From Filimonas zeae (GTDB lineage Bacteria > Bacteroidota > Bacteroidia > Chitinophagales > Chitinophagaceae), in contig NZ_BMIB01000002.1 of assembly GCF_014641615.1 (NCBI RefSeq), positions 1,116,001 through 1,180,000 of the forward strand: DNA of 64,000 nucleotides, read 5' to 3'. The translations under genes and the position numbers were made by a program. This document shows positions 1 through 9,867 of this stretch, piece after piece (positions within the stretch are counted from its first letter, which is position 1; every line of letters starts with the position of its first letter). Below the pieces are notes generated by a model. It had not been told where the DNA came from. It worked only from the letters and a program-made list of their open reading frames with translations, and did not search any database.

Positions 1-1532
1 GCCTGACTAATGCTGGGTGAGCCCGGCAGATTGTTGAGACCGTAAGAGTACCCTGCACTGAAATCAGCCGAAAACCGGCGATCGTTAGAGCTGTGATGCA
101 GATTGGAATTAATGGAAAAACGGGTAGCCGCATAATTGCCCGGATACAGATTGGTTTGTTTATCGTAACCGGCGCTTAAAGAAAAAGTATTGGAATTGGA
201 CCCACCAGAAAAATACATATTGGCGCTCAAAGTGCTGGCAGTGCCGCCAAACAACTCATCCATCTGATTAGTGTATTTAGCATTATCAAACAGAAGTAAA
301 TCGGGCGCATACCCGTTACTACCTGCTACAAGGTTCGGCTGCATATTGTCATTTGCCAACGCCTGCTTACGCATTTGCAAAAACTGCTCTGTATTCATCA
401 GCTTCATGGTTCGGCCCGCACGGTTAAAGCCGGTACTTACACTGCCACTTAAACTGGCTTTGCCTGCAGCAGCTTTACGGGTAGTAATGAGTATTACCCC
501 ATTCGCTCCCCTTGCACCGTAAATAGCAGTAGCATCTGCATCTTTTAATACTTCTATGCTTTCGATATCTGCCGGATTAATATTCGCAAACGGGCTTAAG
601 CCACCGCCATAATTACCGCTGGTATTATAAAGTATATTGTTTGTAGTCGTAAAAGAATTGTTCTGTGGTGCAAACGGAATTCCATCTATTATAAACAGCG
701 GATTATCAGGTGTCATCATACTCACCGATTTAGGCTGCGCCCCCAATGTATTCTGTCCTCTTATCTGCATTTTAATCATACCACCTGCCACACCATTCTG
801 TGTGGTAACCAGTAAACCCGGCACGCGGCCTTCCAGGGCTGACAAAGGGTTAAAGATGGGCTGTGACTGGATTTCCTCACGCCCTACTTTGGCAATAGAG
901 CCAACGTTAAAACGCTTACTGGTGGTACCATAGGCTTGTACAATTGTTTCGTCCAGCGGATTAAAACTAGCTTTCAGGATAACAAAAAATGGACGTCCCT
1001 GCTTATTAGGCAATGCCAGCACCTGCGATTCAAAGCCGGTAAAAGACACAACCAGCAACACATCCGGATTTGTATCTTTTATTGTAAAAATGCCCTCATC
1101 ATTCGTCTGAACGGCCTTTTTAGTGCCTTTGATGGTAACCGTGGCTCCCACTAAAGGATTACCCAGCGAATCAAGCACCTTACCTCTGATATCCGGCACA
1201 GGAGGTGGTGTATAAGCTGTAGCCAGCTCAGCCACTTTTTCTTTCCGGCTGATTAATATGTTTTTACCCTGTATGGTAAAATCCATAGCCGCATCTTTAA
1301 AACAGGCACGCAGCAGTTCGGTAATGCTGGCATCTTTTACAGATACACTCACTTCCTTTACACCGCCCAGGCTGGCATAATCAAAAAACACCACATACCC
1401 GGTTTGCTTTTCTATGGCAGCAAACACCTGCTCTACCGATACGTTTTTTCCGGTAAAACTTACCTTTTGGGTAAGGCCGTTTGCATATACATGCATACAG
1501 GCAATGGTTAATAAAACAGCAGTAAGCTTCAT
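1..1532 (-). CDS. SusC/RagA-type TonB-dependent receptor with STN domain (partial, C-terminus off window)
   Basis: About 510 N-terminal residues are visible; the frame stays open to base 1, so most of the beta-barrel lies outside. The start at 1532 gives a signal peptide, then an STN (secretin/TonB short N-terminal) domain at about residues 20-85, a CarboxypepD_reg-like domain (IRGKVLDSLGNPLVGATV) at about 110-190, and a TonB plug ending in the SusC signature GARGANGVILITTRK. STN-bearing SusC proteins usually signal to an inner-membrane FecR, and a FecR gene and an ECF sigma gene lie directly upstream on the same strand. The role is inferred to be outer-membrane import of a glycan or other large ligand; the substrate cannot be read from this sequence. 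Confidence 0.93.
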   Translation of the reverse strand, partial: MKLTAVLLTIACMHVYANGLTQKVSFTGKNVSVEQVFAAIEKQTGYVVFFDYASLGGVKEVSVSVKDASITELLRACFKDAAMDFTIQGKNILISRKEKVAELATAYTPPPVPDIRGKVLDSLGNPLVGATVTIKGTKKAVQTNDEGIFTIKDTNPDVLLVVSFTGFESQVLALPNKQGRPFFVILKASFNPLDETIVQAYGTTSKRFNVGSIAKVGREEIQSQPIFNPLSALEGRVPGLLVTTQNGVAGGMIKMQIRGQNTLGAQPKSVSMMTPDNPLFIIDGIPFAPQNNSFTTTNNILYNTSGNYGGGLSPFANINPADIESIEVLKDADATAIYGARGANGVILITTRKAAAGKASLSGSVSTGFNRAGRTMKLMNTEQFLQMRKQALANDNMQPNLVAGSNGYAPDLLLFDNAKYTNQMDELFGGTASTLSANMYFSGGSNSNTFSLSAGYDKQTNLYPGNYAATRFSINSNLHHSSNDRRFSADFSAGYSYGLNNLPGSPSISQ

Positions 1533-1720
1533 AACTAAAAGCAGTTTGTGCCACAGCACACGGGACGGAGAAGCCGCCCGTAAGCCGGACGTTGATTCCG
1601 GAGCATTGCTGCAAAGCGCTGCCCCGTACAAGTAATTTTGCATACTTTCGTACTAGTTTTGGAGGTCAATAATGGATTACTGATGACAGTTAGTAACATA
1701 AGCAGACAGCCATAACATGT

Positions 1721-1756
1721 ACCGGTTTCCGATGGCCGTCGGATGCCGGTTTTTTA
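1721..1756 (+). terminator. Terminator-like hairpin between fecR and susC
   Basis: Nested arms ACCGG/CCGGT and CCGA/TCGG are followed by TTTTTT when read on the plus strand. Both neighbouring genes run on the minus strand, where no T-tract follows, so its orientation does not fit ordinary termination of the fecR transcript. It may be a stem in the leader of the susC mRNA. Confidence 0.3.
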
Positions 1757-1812
1757 TTGCTGTGCATTAGCTGAGGCTTTACGTAATCATATTTTTGTAT
1801 ACTTGAGGGTTA

Positions 1813-3021
1813 TCAATGCTGTTTACCGGAAAGTACCGTTACACGGCGTCCTTCCACTTTACAATACACGCCGCTTTTTTCCAGCAACTGCAGTACATCT
1901 GCCAAAGGCAGGCTGCGCTCCAGTTTACCACCAAAGTCGTGCTGCGGCACTGTGCCCTCATAGGTTACCTCTATATCGTACCAACGCTCCAGCTGCCGCA
2001 TTACATCCGGCACGGTGGCGTGGTTAAACCAGAATAAATTTTTCACCCAGGCAATGTACTGATCTGCCTGTACCTCCTGCACCTGCAGGCGGCCTCCGGT
2101 ATGGAATGTAGCCTGCTGGCCGGGTTGCAATACTTTGCTATCGGCTACTACGCTGTTTTCCTGTGCGGTTACCTTTACACGGCCACTGAGCAGCGTGGTG
2201 CGCTCTACCGCTTCGTTGGTGTATGCATTTATATTAAAACCTGTACCCAGTACTATAATCTCCTGTTTGGGTGTGGTTACAATAAAGGGAGCTTCTGCCC
2301 TGGCCGCTACCTCAAAATATACCTCCCCGGTAATAGCAACCCTTCTGTCTTTTCCTGCAAATACGGCAGGGTATTGAATAGAAGAAGCCGCGTTTAACCA
2401 GGCTATAGTACCATCCGGCAATACCAGCTGATAATGTCGCCCGCGCGGGGTAGAAAGTGTATTCAGCAGCGGCTTGTCGGAGGCAGCTGCCTGCTCTCCT
2501 TCTTTCTCGTAAATCAACTGCCCGTTCTTTTTCATTACCCTTACATTGGCCTGTTGTGCTACGTTACCATTAGCCGCGCTGTCCAGCACCACCTGTGTTC
2601 CATCTGCCAGGGTAAGTACCGCACCACTGTGGCCCGGTGTAGCCAGTTGAACGGCCAGCGTATGATGCCCCCGATCGGTTGGCCGGTTGTTCATCCATAG
2701 CCAGGTGCCGCCGGCAGCCAGCAGCAACAGTGCCGCCACCGCCCACCAGCGGCGTTTATACATGGGTATAGGGGAAGGGAAATGAACTACAGAATTTTCC
2801 GTTGCTGTGATGCGTTCGTACATCTCCTCCCAATCTACCGGCAGCAACGGTGCTTCGGGCTGCAACGTATTCCAGTGTTCCTGTAATACGCGTTGTAACT
2901 CCTCCTCAGCACCTTCTGTACCGGCATACGCCACCAGCTCGTTCAGTTCTGAACGGGTGCAGGTATTATTAGCGTATTGCGCTGCCAGGTATTTTACTCG
3001 TTCCGGTGATATCGGGTTCAT
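1813..3021 (-). CDS. FecR-family anti-sigma factor
   Basis: A 402-residue single-pass inner-membrane protein. A short cytoplasmic N-terminal region (about 1-88), which would bind the sigma factor, precedes one transmembrane helix at about 91-110 (RRWWAVAALLLLAAGGTWLWM region). A periplasmic FecR domain follows at about 130-300, containing the typical GEVYFEVAA and TPKQEIIVLGTGFNINAY stretches, and then a C-terminal DUF4974-like segment ending in a LADVLQLLEKSG motif. It lies 94 bases downstream of the sigma gene and 280 bases upstream of the STN-containing receptor, the standard sigma/anti-sigma/receptor order of Bacteroidota. It is expected to hold the sigma factor until the loaded receptor signals through its STN domain. 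Confidence 0.93.
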   Translation of the reverse strand: MNPISPERVKYLAAQYANNTCTRSELNELVAYAGTEGAEEELQRVLQEHWNTLQPEAPLLPVDWEEMYERITATENSVVHFPSPIPMYKRRWWAVAALLLLAAGGTWLWMNNRPTDRGHHTLAVQLATPGHSGAVLTLADGTQVVLDSAANGNVAQQANVRVMKKNGQLIYEKEGEQAAASDKPLLNTLSTPRGRHYQLVLPDGTIAWLNAASSIQYPAVFAGKDRRVAITGEVYFEVAARAEAPFIVTTPKQEIIVLGTGFNINAYTNEAVERTTLLSGRVKVTAQENSVVADSKVLQPGQQATFHTGGRLQVQEVQADQYIAWVKNLFWFNHATVPDVMRQLERWYDIEVTYEGTVPQHDFGGKLERSLPLADVLQLLEKSGVYCKVEGRRVTVLSGKQH

Positions 3022-3115
3022 TTGTGCTGATTATGGTAATTACAATGCCCTTTGTTTAATAAGACGAGCCGCTGCTGAATATGTCACGGCGAATCTGAAA
3101 AAAATAATAAAAAAA

Positions 3116-3712
3116 TTACAGCGCGCTGAAAACCATTGCAAAAGCCAGCGCCAGCTGCACATTGTGCTGCTGCAGATACAGGCGCACATGCTTTAATACC
3201 TCCGACATAATATTACGTACGGTACGCTCCGACAAATTCAGGCGTTCCGCAATTTCCCGGCTGCTCAAGCCCTCGTAACGGCTCAGGTGAAAAACAGACC
3301 GTTTCTGAGCGCTTAGCTGTGCCAGCGAAGCCTCTATCAACCTGCGGGCCTCCGCCATATTTACCTGCTCTTCTGTAGTATTCTGCTCTGCGGCAATACG
3401 CTTCCACACCGTTTCCAGCATGGCATTTTCATTGGCCACCTTACGCAGATAGTCAATACACTTGTTGCGGGCCATAAAAGAAAGGTAACCGTTGGGATTG
3501 GCAATATCGGGCAGAGAGGCGCGATTGGTCCAGCATTTCATAAAAATATCCTGCACCAGCTCTTCGGTAACATGCGCCGACTTGGTAAAGCGGAAGATAA
3601 AAGTATATAACCTGTCACGATACAGATGAAAAAACTCCCGGAAGGCGCTTTCATCGCCTGCGGCAATTAACTGAAGCAGTTCTGATTCTCTATATGCAGA
3701 GGGTACTGACAA
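3116..3712 (-). CDS. ECF RNA polymerase sigma-70 factor
   Basis: A 198-residue ECF sigma factor of the Bacteroidota FecI-like group. Region 2 is recognisable at about residues 20-90 (FREFFHLYRDRLYTFIFRF, then VQDIFMKCWTNR), and region 4 with its helix-turn-helix at about 130-190 (YEGLSSREIAERLNLSERTV). The last 20 residues are hydrophobic. It is the first gene of the sigma-fecR-susC group and should direct transcription of the receptor locus when FecR releases it. A TAnnTTTG-type -7 element lies about 30 bases before the chosen start, which supports that start. Confidence 0.93.
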   Translation of the reverse strand: MSVPSAYRESELLQLIAAGDESAFREFFHLYRDRLYTFIFRFTKSAHVTEELVQDIFMKCWTNRASLPDIANPNGYLSFMARNKCIDYLRKVANENAMLETVWKRIAAEQNTTEEQVNMAEARRLIEASLAQLSAQKRSVFHLSRYEGLSSREIAERLNLSERTVRNIMSEVLKHVRLYLQQHNVQLALAFAMVFSAL

Positions 3713-3741
3713 TGAGGGGAAATCAATTATCTTAAAAAAAG

Positions 3742-3749
3742 CAAAGTTA
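3742..3749 (-). promoter_or_regulatory. Putative -7 element of the sigma-factor gene
   Basis: The plus-strand octamer CAAAGTTA reads TAACTTTG on the minus strand, a full match to the Bacteroidota -7 consensus TAnnTTTG. It lies 30 bases before the sigma gene start. A clear -33 TTTG is not seen at the expected distance. Confidence 0.5.
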
Positions 3750-3841
3750 CACGTTAAGACAGAAATAAACCAGCCCGGCTATCTGCGCCCCTCTTCCACG
3801 TTTGTAAATGCAAGGTTTTGGGGAAAGATTTAATAAAAAAC

Positions 3842-3881
3842 ACAAATAAAAAGCGGCTATACCCCAAAGGGATATAACCGC
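3842..3881 (-). terminator. Terminator of the susC-susD-phosphodiesterase operon
   Basis: On the minus strand a 12-13 bp stem with two G-U pairs (GCGGTTATATCCC against GGGTATAGCCGC) is followed by TTTTTATTTG. It sits about 30 bases after the stop of the phosphodiesterase gene. Confidence 0.65.
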
Positions 3882-3910
3882 ACACCTGATTGGTTTTTCG
3901 TAAGGGGATA

Positions 3911-5146
3911 TTATTTCTTGTCTGCCACAATCCAGCGATTCAGCATGTTATGCGGCGTTTCAATCACTATTTTATAAAAAGACGATGCCTGGCCAGGTAT
4001 ATCTATAACCGCCTGCTCACCAGCTACGGGCACAGTTGCCAGCAGTGTATAGTCATCCTTACCACCCTCTTTAAAATGATTAGTGGTGGCTACCCATATT
4101 TTAGCATCCCCTTTTTTATCCACCGCCTGCCAGCTTACTACCAGCTTGCCATTCTGCAAAACAGCGGCTGGGTGTATGGCAGATACAGTACCGGTAATAG
4201 AAACACCATCTACTTCCATCAGCTGTTGGCGTGGTATCGTTACCGCCAGCGTATTGGCAATGGCAGGCATAATATCCACTATGCCCGGGTTGCCGGTTTT
4301 GAAATAGGAGTTTAATCCGCGGGCATTGCTTACAATCCAGGTATTACGCTGGCGATCGCTCTGGCCACCATGACCTTTGCCATCCTTCTCACTTCTGCCA
4401 TGATCGGTGGTGATAAAAATGGTCCACTTCTCTTTAAACTTCTTTTCGCGGTATTGCATAGCAGCCCATAACCGGCCCATCTGCTGATCCATCATTTCCA
4501 CCGCTTTGTAAAACTCCGGGCTATCACCGTGCATATGGCCCATATCATCGGTATACTCCAGGTATACCCAGGATAAATCCGGCGCATCCTGCTGAATAGC
4601 AGCAGCGGCATGCGCTACTACCGATTCATCAATACGATGCATAAAATCTCTCGCCCGGTCGTGCGGAAAATGTACGGTATCCAGTTCCAGCCCATCGTAA
4701 TGCGCATCCAGCTTTACCTGGCCGGTAGCAGCCAGCCCCTCACCTACCAGTTTGGTACGGTTATCTTCCCAACTGGAAAACACAGCTGCTTTTTTTTGCG
4801 GATACTGCTCTTTAAAAAAGCGGAAGATGGTGGAGTAATTATAATTAGGCGCTTTAATATCGTTATCCCACACGTTGTGTTTATTTACCCAGGTACCGGT
4901 AAGCAGGCTGTTATAACCCACTGCCGAAATGGTAGGCGTTTGGGAGTAGCCCTCTTTTTCGCCACCTACATGGGCGTGCGCATACCCACCGCTTTTAGCT
5001 ATCGTATCCAGATGAGGCAGATGCAGTTTTTCAATCACATCTGCAGGTATACCATCTGCTATTACAAATACCACCTTTTGTGTGGTTTGTGAAAAAGCAG
5101 CTACCGAACTACCCAGTAACAACATCAATATCCAGCCACGTTTCAT
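3911..5146 (-). CDS. Exported alkaline-phosphatase-superfamily phosphodiesterase (NPP-like)
   Basis: A 411-residue protein with an N-terminal signal peptide (cleavage near AAFSQ). The alkaline phosphatase/nucleotide pyrophosphatase fold is indicated by metal ligand D31 in VIADGIP, the likely nucleophile T72 in TPTISAVGYNSLLTG, a metal site in YTDDMGHMHG, TTDHGRSEKDG, and the final metal histidine in GHGG. Family members cleave phosphodiesters or pyrophosphates in the periplasm. A C-terminal segment of about 90 residues looks like a small beta domain. The gene starts 22 bases after susD and appears to be the last gene of a susC-susD operon, which suggests that the imported ligand carries a phosphoester. 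The exact substrate is not known. Confidence 0.85.
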   Translation of the reverse strand: MKRGWILMLLLGSSVAAFSQTTQKVVFVIADGIPADVIEKLHLPHLDTIAKSGGYAHAHVGGEKEGYSQTPTISAVGYNSLLTGTWVNKHNVWDNDIKAPNYNYSTIFRFFKEQYPQKKAAVFSSWEDNRTKLVGEGLAATGQVKLDAHYDGLELDTVHFPHDRARDFMHRIDESVVAHAAAAIQQDAPDLSWVYLEYTDDMGHMHGDSPEFYKAVEMMDQQMGRLWAAMQYREKKFKEKWTIFITTDHGRSEKDGKGHGGQSDRQRNTWIVSNARGLNSYFKTGNPGIVDIMPAIANTLAVTIPRQQLMEVDGVSITGTVSAIHPAAVLQNGKLVVSWQAVDKKGDAKIWVATTNHFKEGGKDDYTLLATVPVAGEQAVIDIPGQASSFYKIVIETPHNMLNRWIVADKK

Positions 5147-5167
5147 ATTATCCCTTTTTATTTACAA

Positions 5168-6649
5168 CTATTGAATCAGCCACATAGTACCGTTAATATC
5201 ATCTGTACCATTATACTGGCTGCTTACAGCCTTGTTTACATTGGTAGCATTGGTATTATATTCTGAAGCAGGATACATCCATCTTTTAGGCACTTTACCT
5301 CCGTTAAGAATACCCGCGCCTGCTGTTTCAAAAGCAGGGTAACCTGTACGGCGCTGCTCAAAAAACAGCTGCATACCACTGTTCATAAACATACTGATAT
5401 ATTTCTGCGTAATAATCTGCTGCAGTTCAGTACCAGCCTTCAGGTTCAGTTCCGGCCTGTTCAGATAATCTGCAATGGAAATAGCAGAATAAGTGCTTTG
5501 ATAATTAGAAAAAGTAAGAGAAGCTTCTACGCCTTTTTTATAATAGGCATTGGCATCTCCGCTGATCCAGCCACGCAGCGCTGCTTCAGCCAGTACAAAT
5601 TGCAATTCGGCATATCCCATCAGCACACTGGGTTCGTTGGTGGCATCATAGGCAAAACGCTTATGAATCTGCGAAGATTTGCCATCTGACTTTTTACTTA
5701 CATTATAAGCCAATGGAGCGCTACCCACCAGACCATCATATGCCGCAAAATTACCCGCAGAAAGTCCGGTTTTAGTAGCGGGCTCGCCAAACACAAATAA
5801 ACGCGGATCAGCATTATCTTTCAACAGCTTTACAAACGAGCTGTCTAAGTAATAATCCGTTTTCATGCCATTATCATTGAAATACACATACTGGTTGCCG
5901 GTTACGTTGTAGTAAGGCAGCTGACCATTATCTGCATTAGAGCCCAGCAGCGGATACTTAGCCGGTTGCGATACGATATCAGCAAAACGTTGCTTAATAT
6001 TCAGCGTAGTGTTCGATTCCTTTTTGGAAAGGTTCATCAGCACACGCAGGGTAAAAGAATTAACCAGTTTTTTCCATTGGTTAATGTTGCCGCTATAGAT
6101 AACATCACCGCTGATGCCCAACGCGGTAGTGGACAAAGAATCGCTGATAACTTTTAATTCATTTAATACGCCCAGATAAACATCCTGTTGCTTATCATAA
6201 GCAGGACGTAATGCCAGCGTATCGGTAAAATTATTGCCGGCTATAGACTGCATCATCTGGCTGTAAGGAATATCACCAAACATCTGGGTCATGCCTACCA
6301 CATAATACGCACGCAGAAAGCGGGCAAGATAGCGGTAGTTAGCATTGCCGGTACGGGCAGCTTCCTGCTCCATTTTAACCGTTTGGCTTACGCTGGCATA
6401 GTTAAAACTGCCGCGCTGCCAGCCATAGTATTGAGCATTACTGGCAGACTGTGTATATACCAGCTGGCGGCTGGCCAATGGAGCATCGGTATTAATATTA
6501 GAAAAAGCCGTGCGCTCCAGGTTGGTCAATAACAAAGCCGGATCTGAGGTAACCGGATTATTAGGGTTACTCTGAAAATCGGAAAACTTTTTACAGGAAC
6601 TCAGCGCTGCCATCAACAGCACTACAGAAGATATCTTTAAACGGTTCAT
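5168..6649 (-). CDS. SusD/RagB-family surface lipoprotein (SusD-like_2)
   Basis: A 493-residue lipoprotein; the signal sequence ends at the lipobox LSSCKKF (cysteine 19). The NPNNPVTSDPALLLTNLE stretch just after it and the TPR-like helical repeats are typical of the SusD-like_2 branch of SusD proteins. It would sit on the outer surface as the ligand-binding lid over the SusC channel. It follows the large susC gene by only 10 bases and precedes the phosphodiesterase by 22 bases, so the three are almost certainly one transcription unit. Confidence 0.93.
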   Translation of the reverse strand: MNRLKISSVVLLMAALSSCKKFSDFQSNPNNPVTSDPALLLTNLERTAFSNINTDAPLASRQLVYTQSASNAQYYGWQRGSFNYASVSQTVKMEQEAARTGNANYRYLARFLRAYYVVGMTQMFGDIPYSQMMQSIAGNNFTDTLALRPAYDKQQDVYLGVLNELKVISDSLSTTALGISGDVIYSGNINQWKKLVNSFTLRVLMNLSKKESNTTLNIKQRFADIVSQPAKYPLLGSNADNGQLPYYNVTGNQYVYFNDNGMKTDYYLDSSFVKLLKDNADPRLFVFGEPATKTGLSAGNFAAYDGLVGSAPLAYNVSKKSDGKSSQIHKRFAYDATNEPSVLMGYAELQFVLAEAALRGWISGDANAYYKKGVEASLTFSNYQSTYSAISIADYLNRPELNLKAGTELQQIITQKYISMFMNSGMQLFFEQRRTGYPAFETAGAGILNGGKVPKRWMYPASEYNTNATNVNKAVSSQYNGTDDINGTMWLIQ

Positions 6650-6659
6650 CTGAGTAAGT

Positions 6660-9600
6660 TTAGAAAGTAAGATTTACGTTAACACCCATGCTTCTCATAG
6701 AAGGCGTTTGCAGGTTATCACCTTCAGCATCCGGATCTACGTTAGGCATTTTTGACAGAATGAAAAGGTTGTTGGCCACAAAGGATACAGAAGCCTGCTT
6801 AAACGCACCTTTAATAAGGCGCTGAGGCAACTGATAGCTTAACACCACTTCACGCATTTTCAGATAACTGCCGCTGTAATAGAAATAATTATTCAGCATA
6901 GCACCACTGGTAGCCTGCATAAATCCATTGTAGTTAACGGCAGTAGCATTAGGTGCATACTTACGCGTATCTGAGGTTATATTACCATAGTTGTCGTAAG
7001 TAACATTTCCCGAAGTAACTACCACACCAGGGCCTACATAAGTTGCTTTACCTGCATTAGCATCGTCACGATACTGATTCACAGTACCAGGGCTAGTGCC
7101 ACCCCACCACATTTTCTGATTGGTAGTAGAGTAAATAAGTCCGCCTAAACGACCGTCGAAAGAAAAGCGCAACGATATATTTTTATGGGAGAACGTGTTC
7201 TGCCAGCCATAAATCCAATCCGGAGCACCTTTGCCAAATGCTTGCCCATAAGGCGAAGTTGCCTGAAAACCGTTGCTGTTGTAAATGGCAGCGCCATCGG
7301 GTGTACGTGCCTGAGAAATGTAAATCATATCTGTACGCTGCCCTTCCTTCACGATGTGAGCGCTACTGTACCTGTCGGTATAATTAGTAACATAACCATC
7401 GCGGTTCAGGGTAGCTTCTTTCAGCCACAGGTGGTTGTTGCTGAAGTTAATACCGGTTTCCCAGGTAAAATGGCGGTTTTTAACCGGGGTACCGCTTATC
7501 ATCATTTCCCATCCTCTTCTTACAAATACGTTGGCATTGGTAAGCAGGCTGGTATAACCACTGGCTTCGGACTGAGGCACGCTTGCATAGTTATTATACT
7601 CTTCGTTTCTGAACCAGGTGGCATCTACATTAATACGATTTCTCAGCAAACCCACAGACACACCATATTCACCGGAAAGCACGGTTTCAGGTATCAGGTC
7701 TGGAGAAATATAAGTAGAAGGCCATGCCAGCGCAGGGGTATTATTCCATTTGGTAGCAGTGCTATACACCGTCATATGTGCATATGGGTTATCCTTGTTC
7801 ACAAAACCAGTGTTTACTTTAGCCCAGGAAGCACGCAACTTCAGGAAAGAAATGGTTTGGGGCAGCGTAAGCACATCAGACAAAACCGCTGAAACACCCG
7901 CTGAAGGATAAAAATATCCATTGTTTTTTACAGGCAGCGTACTGGTTTTATCGTAACGGCCGGTAAATGAAAAATGTAAAAAGCGCATTGCTTCAATATC
8001 TGCCATAGCATATGCACTGGCAGTTCTTCGCTCCTGCAACAGACTGGTACCCTTAAGCGGGTTAATGGAGTTAGACAAAGTATATAAACCCGGTATGGTA
8101 AGACCATCTGTAGTAGTATACACAGATTTGTAGTTACGATAAGTATTGGCACCACCCGCAGTAAGGTTAACAGAGAAGTTGCTGTTAAAGCGGTGGTTGT
8201 AATTCAATATCAGATCGCTGCTGATATCAAAATACTGCGAATTCGTTGTACTGTAGTTACCTCTGGATACATAAGAGTAAGCCACATAACTGTTAGCCTC
8301 TTTGTTATCCTGGTTAATTCCATACTGGTTAAATCCATTACGGAATTTAACGGACAGGTCTTTGGTTAACTGATAATCGAACGTAGCCTGGCCAAACATA
8401 TTGTTTTTGCGGTAACCGTTTAAAAACTGGTTTACTACAAAATAAGGGTTATTGTACCAGGACAGGTTGTAGTTCCGCTGCTGTATTCCCTCCTTACCCG
8501 GCATCCAGTAGTTTTTCAGATCGCGGATATCGATATCCGGCCCAATCCATAAGATAAGGTTATACAACAGATTCTGAGGACCATAACCAACCGTAGGATA
8601 GTTATTAGAATACTCTTTGTTCAGGGTAAGTTTGGTATCTACACGCAATTTAGATGACAATGCGTAGTTACCGCCAATAGAAAAAGAAGAGTTGTTAACC
8701 CCTGTATTAGGCACCACTCCTTTCTGATAAATATGGGAGGCAGATACCCGGAAAGCACCTCTTTCGCCACCAACTGTTGCCGCTACGCTATTAGTAGACA
8801 GTATGCCGGTACGGAAAAAGTTTTTGATATTGTCTTTACCGCGTGATACCCATGGGGTGGCTATACGCTGACCGGTAGCAGGATCTATAGGGCTATCGTA
8901 CTGAGTAGTTTCATAAAAACCGCTTTTGGTGGTAGCATCACGTTGATCCAGTTTGGGCCCCCATATCCAGCCGCCGCCTTCTGTTCCGTTACCGGAACCA
9001 TTTATATAAGCATACTTGCCCTGGTCGCCACCGCCATACTGTGTTTGTACCTTAGGTACAACCGTATAGCCGGTCTGAAACATAGTGGAAGAGTTTACAT
9101 CTACCTTTAGTGCATTCTTATTTCCTTTTTTGGTGGTATATACAATAGCACCGTTAATACCCAATGCGCCATATAACGCACCGGCAGCAGTACCTTTCAG
9201 TACTGTAATGGTTTCAATATCATCAGCATTCACTTTAAAAGGGTCGGCATCCGGATCGGGAATACCATCAATTACAATTAACGGTGTTTTGCCACGCAAT
9301 GTAATAGTGGGGTTTTGAAACAGATCGGTGGTATTGGAAATATTCAAACCCGCTACCTTACCAGCCAGTGCACCCGCTGCCGTGGCCATACGGCTTTTGG
9401 TAAGCGACTCGCCGTTTACCTCCTGCACAGCATAACCCAGCGTTTTCTGCTGCTTTTTAATACCCAGCGCCGTGGTAACTACCACTTCATCCAGTTGCGC
9501 TTTTTCGCTGGGCTGTAAATACAAAGTAAGTTCGCCAGGTACAGTAGCAGTAGCTTCCTGCACCTGATAGCCTAAGGCAGCTACTACCAGTTTAGCGCCA

Positions 9601-9797
9601 TTAGATATGGAGAGAGAAAACTGCCCTTCCATATTGGAAACAGTACCTCCTTTGGCGCCTTTTACTGTAATAGAAACACCTGCCAGTGTGCTGCTGTCCG
9701 TAGCGGACCTTACAACACCTGTAAGCCTGTTAGTCTGGGCTAAACCGGCATAGCAAAATGCCATTAACAAAGATATAGCTAACGCTATCTTTTTCAT
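6660..9797 (-). CDS. SusC/RagA-family TonB-linked outer-membrane receptor
   Basis: A complete 1045-residue receptor. It has a signal peptide (about 1-20), a CarboxypepD_reg-like domain at about 22-105 (LTGVVRSATDSSTLAGVSI), the SusC linker motif ALGIKKQQKTLGYAVQEV, a TonB plug at about 120-230 including ALYGALGINGAIVYTTKKG, and a barrel ending in the aromatic terminus GVNVNLTF. Unlike the receptor at the left edge it has no STN domain, so it is not expected to signal through FecR. It forms a pair with the following susD gene. A TetR-like palindrome lies about 70 bases upstream, so the divergent tetR product is a candidate regulator. Confidence 0.95.
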   Translation of the reverse strand: MKKIALAISLLMAFCYAGLAQTNRLTGVVRSATDSSTLAGVSITVKGAKGGTVSNMEGQFSLSISNGAKLVVAALGYQVQEATATVPGELTLYLQPSEKAQLDEVVVTTALGIKKQQKTLGYAVQEVNGESLTKSRMATAAGALAGKVAGLNISNTTDLFQNPTITLRGKTPLIVIDGIPDPDADPFKVNADDIETITVLKGTAAGALYGALGINGAIVYTTKKGNKNALKVDVNSSTMFQTGYTVVPKVQTQYGGGDQGKYAYINGSGNGTEGGGWIWGPKLDQRDATTKSGFYETTQYDSPIDPATGQRIATPWVSRGKDNIKNFFRTGILSTNSVAATVGGERGAFRVSASHIYQKGVVPNTGVNNSSFSIGGNYALSSKLRVDTKLTLNKEYSNNYPTVGYGPQNLLYNLILWIGPDIDIRDLKNYWMPGKEGIQQRNYNLSWYNNPYFVVNQFLNGYRKNNMFGQATFDYQLTKDLSVKFRNGFNQYGINQDNKEANSYVAYSYVSRGNYSTTNSQYFDISSDLILNYNHRFNSNFSVNLTAGGANTYRNYKSVYTTTDGLTIPGLYTLSNSINPLKGTSLLQERRTASAYAMADIEAMRFLHFSFTGRYDKTSTLPVKNNGYFYPSAGVSAVLSDVLTLPQTISFLKLRASWAKVNTGFVNKDNPYAHMTVYSTATKWNNTPALAWPSTYISPDLIPETVLSGEYGVSVGLLRNRINVDATWFRNEEYNNYASVPQSEASGYTSLLTNANVFVRRGWEMMISGTPVKNRHFTWETGINFSNNHLWLKEATLNRDGYVTNYTDRYSSAHIVKEGQRTDMIYISQARTPDGAAIYNSNGFQATSPYGQAFGKGAPDWIYGWQNTFSHKNISLRFSFDGRLGGLIYSTTNQKMWWGGTSPGTVNQYRDDANAGKATYVGPGVVVTSGNVTYDNYGNITSDTRKYAPNATAVNYNGFMQATSGAMLNNYFYYSGSYLKMREVVLSYQLPQRLIKGAFKQASVSFVANNLFILSKMPNVDPDAEGDNLQTPSMRSMGVNVNLTF

Positions 9798-9867
9798 TGC
9801 TGAAATGATTTAGGTATAATGAATCGTTAAAACCGGAGACAAATTTGAAGAGAACAGCGCATACATA

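Noticed and set aside
7185-7892. A 235-codon open frame on the plus strand inside the susC gene
   Set aside because: It lies wholly antisense to a clear SusC barrel, has no family motifs, and its composition is that of a reversed coding strand.
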